A stretch of 27,333 nt of DNA from contig CALVKC010000008.1 of the NCBI GenBank assembly GCA_944332505.1, forward strand, positions 1-27,333. Reading direction: 5' to 3'. This stretch comes from an uncultured Bacilli bacterium (GTDB taxonomy: Bacteria > Bacillota_I > Bacilli_A > RF39 > UBA660). The number at the start of each line of letters is the position of its first letter. Positions within the stretch are counted from its first letter, which is position 1. Positions 21,843 through 27,333 of this stretch are shown here, piece after piece. The notes beneath the pieces are model-generated. The model had not been told where the DNA came from, did not search any database, and was given only the letters and a program-made list of their open reading frames with translations. Position numbers and translations under genes: made by a program.

Positions 21843-24332
21843 ATGAATTTTTTAAAAAAATTGTTAGATAGTGAATATAAAGAATTATCAAGGTTTGAAA
21901 AGATTGCTAATGAAATAGAAGCAATGGAACCAGAAATTCAAAAATTAACAAATGATGAATTAAAGGAAAAAACCATTGAATTTAAAGCAGAACTTGAAAC
22001 AGGAAAAACTTTAGATGATATTATAGTACCTGCGTTTGCTGTTGCAAGAGAAGCAGCATATAGAGCCATTGGTGAAAAACCTTTTCATGTGCAAATGTTA
22101 GGTGGCTTAGCAATCCATTATGGTAATATTGCTGAAATGAAAACCGGTGAAGGAAAAACGTTAACTACAGTTTTGCCCGCGTATTTAAATGCTCTTGAAG
22201 GAAAAGGTGTACATGTTGTTACAACTAATGAATATCTTTCTCAAAGAAATGCAGAGTGGATGGGGCCTATTTATGATTTATTAGGCATATCTGTTGGAGT
22301 CAATCTTCGTGAATTATCCTCTAAAGAAAAACAAGATGCCTATAACGCTGATATAACTTATTCTACAAATAATGAAATTGGATTTGATTATTTAAGAGAT
22401 AATATGGTTGTTAAAAAAGAAAACAGAGTTCAAAGAGGATTAAATTTTTGTATAATCGATGAAGTTGACTCAATTTTAATTGATGAAGCAAGAACACCAT
22501 TAATTATTAGTGGTGGTAGATTTAATTCAAATGATTTATATATTGATGCTGACAGAGTAGCTAAAAAGTTAAAAGATGAAGTTGATTATACAATTGATTT
22601 AAAAACTAAAAATGTATCTTTAACGGCGGAAGGTAGTAAAAAAGTAGAAAAAATACTTAATATTAAAAATCTTTATGATTTAGATAATGCTGTTTTAGTT
22701 CATCATATTAATCAAGCTTTAAAAGCTAATTATGGATTTAAAAAAGATATTGATTATGTAGTTGATAATGATGCAATTATAATAGTTGATCAATTTACAG
22801 GAAGATTAATGCATGGTAGACAATATTCTGAAGGATTACATCAAGCAATTGAAGCTAAAGAAGGAGTTACTATAAATACAGAAACTAAAACAATGGCTAC
22901 AATAACTTTTCAAAATTTATTTAGAATGTATAATAAACTTGCTGGTATGACTGGTACCGCTAAAACAGAAGAAGAAGAATTTAGAAATATCTATAATATG
23001 TATGTTATTCAAATACCTACTAATAAACCAGTTATTAGAGAAGATCTTGCAGATTTATTATATCCTACTGAAAAAGGTAAATATCAAGCTATTATAAATT
23101 GTATAAAAGAAATACATTCTAAAGGTCAACCAATATTAATTGGAACAATTTCTGTTGAAGCAAATGAAAAATTGAGCAAAATATTGAAGCAAAATAAGTT
23201 GCCACATGAAGTATTAAATGCGAAAAATCATGAAAGAGAAGCTGAAATTATTGCTCATGCTGGAGAAAAGGGAGCTATTACTCTTGCAACTAATATGGCT
23301 GGTCGCGGAACAGATATAAAATTAGGAGAAGGTGTTCGTGAACTTGGTGGTCTTTATGTAATTGGTACTGAAAGACATGAATCAAGAAGAATTGATAATC
23401 AACTTCGTGGTCGTTCAGGACGTCAAGGAGATCCGGGAACAAGCCAATTCTTTGTTTCTTTCGATGATGATTTAATGCGTCGTTTTGGTACTGATAGAAT
23501 AAAAAATATGTTAACTAATTTAGGTTTGGAAGAAAATCAGGCAATCAGATCAAAAACTTTAACTAAATCAATAGAATCAGCTCAAAAAAAGGTTGAAGGT
23601 AATAACTATGATTATCGTAAAAGCTTATTAGATTTTGATAACGTTTTAAATGAGCAAAGAGAAATAATTTATGCTAGAAGAAACGAAATTTTAGATGAAG
23701 AATCTATTCATGATACAATTATTGAAACATTTAGAAATACTATTAAAAATTTAATTGAAAGTCACATTCCACCAGAAAATTATTTGACTGAAAATGATAA
23801 ATTAGAAATAGTAGAATATGTTAATACTAACTTTTTAAAAAGTCAAAATTTAGAATTAAAAGATATAGAAAATCTTAAAGAACAAGAAATTTTAGATTAT
23901 ATATTTGATTTAGTAATTAAAGATTATGAAAAGAAAATGATAAATTCTCCATTAATGAATGAATTTGAGAAAGCAATATCTTTACGTGTAATAGATTCAA
24001 ATTGGGTAGAACATATGAGTGCAATGGAACATCTAAAAGAAGGTATTGGCCTTAGAGGATATGCCCAAAATAACCCAGTTCAAGTATATACAATGGAAGG
24101 TTATGAAATGTTTGAAAATCTATTAAATAAAATAGATAATGATATAGCATTATTTTTGTTAAAGGCTGAAGTAAGACAAAATATTGAAAGAAAACAAACT
24201 TTACAAGGGCAAACTAATGATGGTAAGGAAAAAGTAAAAACTGCTCCAAAAAGAGTATCTGTTAAAATAGGAAGAAATGATCCTTGCCCATGCGGTTCGG
24301 GAAAAAAATACAAACAATGTTGTGGAAAGTAA
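21843..24332 (+). CDS. secA: Preprotein translocase ATPase SecA
   Basis: SecA drives proteins through SecYEG using ATP. The 829-residue protein is the full family size. Motifs in order: Walker A MKTGEGKTLTT (about 99-109), DEVDSILIDEARTPLIISG (about 206-224, Walker B DEVD), the preprotein cross-linking domain, helicase half 2 with NMAGRGTDIKLG (about 489-500), RGRSGRQGDPG (about 523-533), the scaffold and wing domains, and the C-terminal zinc SEC-C motif GRNDPCPCGSGKKYKQCCGK (about 810-829). Start: ATG at 21840 is only 2 bases from GAGGTG; ATG at 21843 fits better. In B. subtilis prfB follows secA; here an accessory patch follows. Confidence 0.97.
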   Translation: MNFLKKLLDSEYKELSRFEKIANEIEAMEPEIQKLTNDELKEKTIEFKAELETGKTLDDIIVPAFAVAREAAYRAIGEKPFHVQMLGGLAIHYGNIAEMKTGEGKTLTTVLPAYLNALEGKGVHVVTTNEYLSQRNAEWMGPIYDLLGISVGVNLRELSSKEKQDAYNADITYSTNNEIGFDYLRDNMVVKKENRVQRGLNFCIIDEVDSILIDEARTPLIISGGRFNSNDLYIDADRVAKKLKDEVDYTIDLKTKNVSLTAEGSKKVEKILNIKNLYDLDNAVLVHHINQALKANYGFKKDIDYVVDNDAIIIVDQFTGRLMHGRQYSEGLHQAIEAKEGVTINTETKTMATITFQNLFRMYNKLAGMTGTAKTEEEEFRNIYNMYVIQIPTNKPVIREDLADLLYPTEKGKYQAIINCIKEIHSKGQPILIGTISVEANEKLSKILKQNKLPHEVLNAKNHEREAEIIAHAGEKGAITLATNMAGRGTDIKLGEGVRELGGLYVIGTERHESRRIDNQLRGRSGRQGDPGTSQFFVSFDDDLMRRFGTDRIKNMLTNLGLEENQAIRSKTLTKSIESAQKKVEGNNYDYRKSLLDFDNVLNEQREIIYARRNEILDEESIHDTIIETFRNTIKNLIESHIPPENYLTENDKLEIVEYVNTNFLKSQNLELKDIENLKEQEILDYIFDLVIKDYEKKMINSPLMNEFEKAISLRVIDSNWVEHMSAMEHLKEGIGLRGYAQNNPVQVYTMEGYEMFENLLNKIDNDIALFLLKAEVRQNIERKQTLQGQTNDGKEKVKTAPKRVSVKIGRNDPCPCGSGKKYKQCCGK

Positions 24333-24348
24333 GATATAATAAGGATAA

Positions 24349-24393
24349 ACAAGACTCTATAAAATAATAAATGGTTCGAGTTTTATAGCTTGT
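24349..24393 (+). other. Bulged hairpin downstream of secA
   Basis: CTATAAAA (24357-24364) pairs with TTTTATAG (24381-24388), and outside it ACAAG (24349-24353) pairs with CTTGT (24389-24393), with ACT (24354-24356) bulged on one side. That is 13 bp in total with a 16-base loop. No T tract follows, so it is not a classical terminator. It starts 16 bases after the secA stop. Confidence 0.5.
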
Positions 24394-24423
24394 CCACGTA
24401 ATATGAAAAAAGTGTAGTAAAAT

Positions 24424-24459
24424 AAAGGTGTGAACAAGAAATAATATGTTGACACCTTT
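24424..24459 (+). promoter_or_regulatory. Inverted repeat overlapping a consensus -35 before the KilA-N gene
   Basis: AAAGGTGT-G-AACA (24424-24436) and TGTT-G-ACACCTTT (24447-24459) form 12 paired positions with one G/G mismatch around a 10-base spacer. The right arm contains a perfect TTGACA (24449-24454). With TAGAAA at 24472-24477 (17-base spacing) this would be the promoter of the KilA-N gene. The repeat may be an operator for a dimeric repressor, or simply a hairpin; the T run is only four bases. Confidence 0.45.
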
Positions 24460-24490
24460 TAAAATTTAAAATAGAAAGGAGACAAAAATA

Positions 24491-25375
24491 TTGAAAAAAG
24501 ATTTAGTAACAGCCGAAATCGTAGTTAAAGAAAATAATGTTGGAATATTAAGGGTTGGAAATGTTAATTATATTTCATTAACTGATTTAGCAAAGTATCA
24601 GAATTCAAGTGATCCATCTTTTACAGTTAAAAACTGGTTAAGAAGAATTAATACTATTGATTATATTGGCCTATGGGAAGAAATTCATAATAAAGATTTT
24701 AATTTGGTCGAATTCGACCAAATTAAAACTGAGTATGGTAGAAACTCATTTGCAATGTCACCAACACAATGGATAAAAAGAACTAATGCAATAGGTATTA
24801 TTTCAAAAGGTGGAAGATATAGTCTTGGAACATACGCTCATCCAGATATTGCATTTGAATTTGCAAGTTGGTTAAGTCCAGAGTTTAAATTATATTTAAT
24901 AACAGAATTTGAAAGATTAAAAACTAACGAAGCATATCAAGAAAAAATAGATTGGCAAGCAAATAGAATTCTTTCAAAATTAAATTATGTAGTTCACACT
25001 GATGCAGTTAAAATTTATATCGTTCCAACACTTACAGAAGAACAAAAGAAATTTGTTTATGCAGAAGAAGCTGATGTGTTAAATGTTGCACTATTTGGTA
25101 TGACAGCAAAAGAATGGAGAGAAAGTAATCCAGAACTTGCTAAAAATGGAAATATAAGAGATTATACTGATTTGCTTCATTTAGTAATATTAAATAACTT
25201 GCAAAATACAAATGCAGAGTTAATTGAAGAAAAAGTTCCACAAAGTGAAAGATTAGTAAAACTTAATAATTCAGCAAGAAGACAAATGAAAGTACTAAAA
25301 GATAATAAAAATATAAAAGATTTAGAATTGTTACAAAAACAAGTTAATGAAGAAAATAATTTAATAACCGATTAA
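24491..25375 (+). CDS. KilA-N domain DNA-binding protein
   Basis: 294-residue protein with a KilA-N domain (about 18-141): the visible pieces are YISLTDLAKYQNSSDPSFTVKNWLR near the start and GGRYSLGTYAHPDIAFEFASWLSPEFKLYLITEFERLK at about 105-142, the family's strongest signature. The C-terminal half (about 155-270) includes LNVALFGMTAKEWRESNPELA, common in chromosomal KilA-N proteins, and a helical basic end. KilA-N proteins come from phages and mobile elements and bind DNA, often as antirepressor-like or regulatory proteins; the role here is unknown. Start TTG at 24491 follows AAAGGAGAC. It is flanked by an operator-like repeat upstream and a terminator downstream, so it is a separate cargo-type gene. 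Neighbouring pseudogenes support a mobile origin. Confidence 0.82.
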   Translation: MKKDLVTAEIVVKENNVGILRVGNVNYISLTDLAKYQNSSDPSFTVKNWLRRINTIDYIGLWEEIHNKDFNLVEFDQIKTEYGRNSFAMSPTQWIKRTNAIGIISKGGRYSLGTYAHPDIAFEFASWLSPEFKLYLITEFERLKTNEAYQEKIDWQANRILSKLNYVVHTDAVKIYIVPTLTEEQKKFVYAEEADVLNVALFGMTAKEWRESNPELAKNGNIRDYTDLLHLVILNNLQNTNAELIEEKVPQSERLVKLNNSARRQMKVLKDNKNIKDLELLQKQVNEENNLITD

Positions 25376-25381
25376 CAAATT

Positions 25382-25408
25382 ATCAACAAAACAGTTGATG
25401 CTTTTTTT
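25382..25408 (+). terminator. Intrinsic terminator after the KilA-N gene
   Basis: ATCAAC (25382-25387) pairs with GTTGAT (25394-25399) around AAAACA, then GC and seven T residues. Confidence 0.8.
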
Positions 25409-25450
25409 GATGTAAAATATTTATTATATAAAGAAGGAGGAAGTAGAATA

Positions 25451-25669
25451 ATGTTAAATTTTAAAGATTGGATGATGTTATCTAAAGAAGAAAAAATTAG
25501 GAAATATGCTAATTTATCTGAAAGTGATAAGTTTTTGGTAAGACAGGGAAATTATTTTGACAATGACAATAACAAAAATACAAATCAAGAAAGTGAATTT
25601 ATAAAAGAAATTGACGAAATGTATAAAAATTTGAAGCAGGGAAGGTTAATAGTAAAAGAAAACAAATAA
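25451..25669 (+). CDS. Small hypothetical protein in accessory patch
   Basis: 72-residue hydrophilic protein I do not recognise, with an N-terminal helical part (FKDWMMLSKEEKIRKYANLSESDKFLVRQGN) and an Asn-rich middle. No membrane segment or known DNA-binding motif is visible. ATG at 25451 has AAGGAGGAAG at 25434-25443, a strong ribosome site, so it is probably translated. Its last 28 bases overlap, in another frame, the remains of an integrase gene, so its present end may be a result of a deletion that fused two genes. Small ORFs of this kind are often found beside integrases in mobile elements. Confidence 0.5.
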   Translation: MLNFKDWMMLSKEEKIRKYANLSESDKFLVRQGNYFDNDNNKNTNQESEFIKEIDEMYKNLKQGRLIVKENK

Positions 25670-25925
25670 CTAAATTTGGCTTTAAAACAAAGAATGAAGC
25701 ATACATAAAGGACAAAAAGCATATGATGAATTTATTAATGGAGGAAATATTATAGAAAGTAATATGTTATATTCTGAATACTTAGATTATTGGATGAGAG
25801 AATACTTTGAAATAAATTATAAGTATTCCACAGCCAAAAGATATAAAAAATATTTTGGTATTATAAAAAGAGAATCAGGTAATTATAAATTATCCAATAT
25901 AACACTGTACTTGAAAGGAAGATGA
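25642..25925 (+). pseudogene. Tyrosine integrase N-terminal remnant, frameshifted
   Basis: Two frames together read like the N-terminal part of a phage-type tyrosine recombinase. The first frame gives KRKQITKFGFKTKNEAYIKDKK (the arm-binding domain pattern K-x-GFKTK-x-EA). After a one-base loss near 25710-25713 (AAG-CATATGAT, expected AAG-GCA-TAT-GAT) the frame continues AYDEFINGG, then a core-binding-like SEYLDYWMREYFEINYKYSTAKRYKKYF, and stops at 25923-25925. The catalytic domain (Arg-His-Arg-Tyr) is absent. It is a dead fragment and evidence that an integrative element once sat here. Confidence 0.7.
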
Positions 25926-25927
25926 AT

Positions 25928-26368
25928 ATGATAAATGAAGAATATGAATTTTTCATTGCTGGAAGAGCAAGAAACAAAGAAAATATATTAAAAATATGTG
26001 ATATTTTTGATAAATATAACATTTCTTATTATTGCTTTTTAAAAAATGAAGATAATTGGGGATATGGAAATAAAAATCAAACACCAGAAGAAAGACAACA
26101 AGAGTTTGAATCATTGGGATTGAAAAGAGATATTGTTCTAAATTTATTTAAACAAGATTTAGAAGGTGAAAAGAGGTCAAAAAATTTATTACTTGTATAA
26201 CCGGCCGGTAAAGCAGCTCATATAGAATCAGGAATAGCTTATGGTATGGGCAAAAAATGTTTTGCAATAGGCGAATACGAAGCAACAGATACGTTATATA
26301 ATATTTTTGAAGAGATATTTTGTACAGAACAAGAGTTAGAAGAATTTTTGAGTAAGTACACTAGATAA
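25928..26368 (+). pseudogene. Nucleoside 2-deoxyribosyltransferase-like gene with in-frame TAA
   Basis: The frame is continuous apart from a TAA at 26198-26200. Before it: EYEFFIAGRARNKENILKICDIFDKYNISYYCF and RSKNLLLV; after it: PAGKAAHIESGIAYGMGKKCFAIGEYEATDTLYNIF and a short helical end (EQELEEFLSKYTR). Joined with a leucine at the stop (TTA to TAA is one change) this gives a 146-residue nucleoside-deoxyribosyltransferase-like fold, with the FIAG-x-A strand at the start and the H-I-E-S-G segment holding the likely catalytic Glu. ATG at 25928 is 8 bases after AAAGGA; ATG at 25922 is too close. Two truncated products (90 and 55 residues) would not fold as the enzyme, so I call it broken. The CCGGCCGG at 26201-26208 right after the stop is unusually GC-rich for this DNA. 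Confidence 0.6.
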
Positions 26369-26392
26369 AAAAAATTATTACTAATAATACGG

Positions 26393-26518
26393 ATGTTACT
26401 TTGTACCAGTATTAAAGAAAATACTGATAATACTATAAATACTAATAATATTGATAATATAGGAAAATCCACTACATATGGTTCAGGTAGAAAATATAAG
26501 AATTGCTGTGGGGAATAG
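26393..26518 (+). pseudogene. Decayed SEC-C tail fragment
   Basis: A 41-codon frame ends in IGKSTTYGSGRKYKNCCGE. Compared with the secA end in this window (IGRNDPCPCGSGKKYKQCCGK) it keeps IG-basic, GSG-basic-KYK and CCG, but two residues and the first two zinc cysteines are gone. The upstream part is a low-complexity Asn/Thr linker. It could be the decayed end of another SEC-C protein, or a diverged duplicate of the 3' end of secA displaced by the insertion between 24333 and 26392. No usable Shine-Dalgarno precedes the ATG at 26393. Confidence 0.5.
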
Positions 26519-26590
26519 AATAATAGTTACAATCATATTAAAGAATTTTTTGATTGGAAATATTCTTGTTTGAAGAAGGAAAAATATGGA

Positions 26591-26716
26591 ATGCATTTGA
26601 GTAAAGAAACATATCAACAATTTACTAAACTATTTATTCCTAAAGATATGCATAATACTGATCAAATATATTTTCATAATGGAAAAATTTATTTTATAGA
26701 TTTTTCCTTTTTTTGA
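26591..26716 (+). CDS. Possible small ORF or gene remnant
   Basis: 41-residue open frame (MHLSKETYQQFTKLFIPKDM...IYFIDFSFF) of unknown kind. The same frame stays open upstream to 26519 (about 24 more codons, including KEFFDWKYSCLKKEKYG), so it may be the end of a longer lost gene. A weak AAGGA lies at 26576-26580. Its last bases overlap the possible sigma-factor promoter. The rest of 26369-26752 holds only the SEC-C remnant; I see nothing else there. Confidence 0.25.
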   Translation: MHLSKETYQQFTKLFIPKDMHNTDQIYFHNGKIYFIDFSFF

Positions 26717-26740
26717 AACTTTTTTAATAATCTATACGAT
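26714..26740 (+). promoter_or_regulatory. Possible ECF-type promoter of the sigma gene
   Basis: TGAAAC (26714-26719), 17-base spacer, CGAT (26737-26740) resembles ECF-type promoters (TGAAAC with a CGT-like -10 16-17 bases on). Alternatively TTGAAA with GATAAT could serve sigma-A, but with a 19-base spacer. It lies 10-20 bases before the sigma gene's GAGGTG, which would make the gene self-activating. Confidence 0.4.
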
Positions 26741-26761
26741 AATATTAGTGAGGTGAACAAA

Positions 26762-27301
26762 ATGATCGATCAAGAAACCTTAGATACATTTGATAAATTA
26801 TATTATGATACTTATCAAGATGTTTTAAAATATGTTGTAGTTAATTGTTCTAATATTGAAGATGTAAAAGATATAGTTCAAAATGTGTATCTAGAAGTTT
26901 TAAAAAAGTTAGATAATAAAAATATACAAATGAATAAAACTTATATAATTGGAATTGCTAAAAATAAAATAAAAGATTATTATCGTTTTAATTATAAATC
27001 AAAGATATTATCGTTATTTTCTAGTATTAAAGATGACAAAGACAATAATTTGATTGATACAATTGCTAATGATATAAATATAGAAAAAATTGTTATAAAA
27101 AATCAAGATATAAATTTTATTTGGAAATATTTAAAAAAACAAAAACCAATTATATCAAAGATATTTTTCTTATATTATTATATGGATTACAATATCAAGA
27201 AAATTTCTTTAGAACTTAATATTAGTGAGTCAAATGTAAAAAATTATTTGTATAGAACATTGAATAAACTTAATTCTTTAATGAAAGGTAAAGGTGAATA
27301 A
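26762..27301 (+). CDS. ECF-type sigma-70 family RNA polymerase sigma factor
   Basis: 179-residue protein with two sigma domains. Region 2 (about 9-80): FDKLYYDTYQDVLKYVVVNCSNIEDVKDIVQNVYLEVLKKL and YIIGIAKNKIKDYYR, the normal core-binding and -10 recognition helices. Region 4 (about 125-176): PIISKIFFLYYYMDYNIKKISLELNISESNVKNYLYRTLNKL, a helix-turn-helix that reads the -35. No region 1 or 3, so it is group 4 (ECF). ATG at 26762 follows GAGGTG; an in-frame GTG at 26753 is part of that site. The next gene starts 2 bases after its stop, the usual place for an anti-sigma factor. The signal sensed is unknown. Confidence 0.87.
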   Translation: MIDQETLDTFDKLYYDTYQDVLKYVVVNCSNIEDVKDIVQNVYLEVLKKLDNKNIQMNKTYIIGIAKNKIKDYYRFNYKSKILSLFSSIKDDKDNNLIDTIANDINIEKIVIKNQDINFIWKYLKKQKPIISKIFFLYYYMDYNIKKISLELNISESNVKNYLYRTLNKLNSLMKGKGE

Positions 27302-27302
27302 A

Positions 27303-27333
27303 ATGTCTAATAAACAAATAATAAAAGAAGTGT
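27303..27333 (+). CDS. Start of next gene (truncated by window end)
   Basis: Ten codons (MSNKQIIKEV) are visible. The ATG at 27303 follows AAAGGTGA inside the end of the sigma gene, so the two are translationally coupled. By position it is the likely anti-sigma factor, but nothing in ten residues proves it. Confidence 0.5.
   Translation, partial: MSNKQIIKEV

Noticed and set aside
1..27333. Use of a mycoplasma-type code (TGA as Trp)
   Set aside because: TGA ends ricT, the methyltransferase, mntP-like and SGNH genes at family-appropriate lengths, and Trp is TGG throughout.
1..27333. tRNA, rRNA, CRISPR arrays or intact insertion sequences
   Set aside because: No GC-rich cloverleaf stretch, no spaced repeats and no transposase frames were seen on either strand.

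Overview
The window is very AT-rich, tightly packed bacterial DNA with almost every gene on the + strand. UGA, UAA and UAG all act as stops and Trp is written UGG, so the standard bacterial code applies and not the mycoplasma code. The genes point to a low-GC endospore-forming lineage of Bacillota, most likely class Bacilli (an Erysipelotrichales/RF39-like gut organism is my guess, not proven). It carries SpoVT, SpoIIR, SpoIID, SpoIIQ and SpoIIID, the RNAP delta subunit, RicT, MurA and SecA in orders that resemble scattered Bacillus subtilis neighbourhoods.

Layout. (1) 25-5735: ricT, a TrmN6-like methyltransferase, pth, mfd, spoVT, a shortened version of the B. subtilis yaaT-to-spoVT block, closed by a terminator. 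(2) 5827-10664: a promoter, a DUF1934 gene with an apparent AUA start, argS, rpoE (delta), prfA, prmC, spoIIR. (3) 10694-16019: an MntP/YtaF-type membrane protein, a cyanophycin-synthetase-like ATP-grasp enzyme, murA, an SGNH-hydrolase-like exported protein, and two membrane-anchored paralogues with nearly identical N-terminal DNA. (4) 16076-19581: rpmE, rpiB (second apparent AUA/AUU start), a DUF1146 protein, spoIID, spoIIQ, spoIIID, then a short protein that aligns by eye with MreB/Mbl but has lost the actin ATPase motifs; it occupies the mbl position of B. subtilis. (5) 19685-24332: a cold-shock protein, hibernation factor hpf, an exported protein of unknown function, secA. (6) 24333-26716: an accessory patch with a KilA-N gene behind an inverted-repeat operator-like site, a small ORF, a frameshifted integrase fragment, a nucleoside-deoxyribosyltransferase-like gene broken by an in-frame TAA, and a decayed SEC-C tail. 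It lies where prfB follows secA in B. subtilis. (7) 26714-27333: an ECF-like sigma factor with a possible self-controlled promoter, and the start of the next gene.

How the parts fit. Housekeeping genes for translation (pth, argS, prfA/prmC, rpmE, hpf), wall synthesis (murA) and secretion (secA) are mixed with the mother-cell/forespore signalling chain: SpoIIR signals to activate sigma-E, SpoIID and SpoIIQ act in engulfment, SpoIIID regulates late mother-cell genes, SpoVT regulates late forespore genes. Several of these sporulation genes have their ribosome binding site inside an RNA hairpin, most strikingly spoIIR. Recognisable vegetative promoters often have an extended -10 (TGnTATAAT) only a few bases ahead of the Shine-Dalgarno, so leaders are very short.

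No rRNA, tRNA or CRISPR array was seen. All family calls come from reading motifs by eye; no database search was possible.
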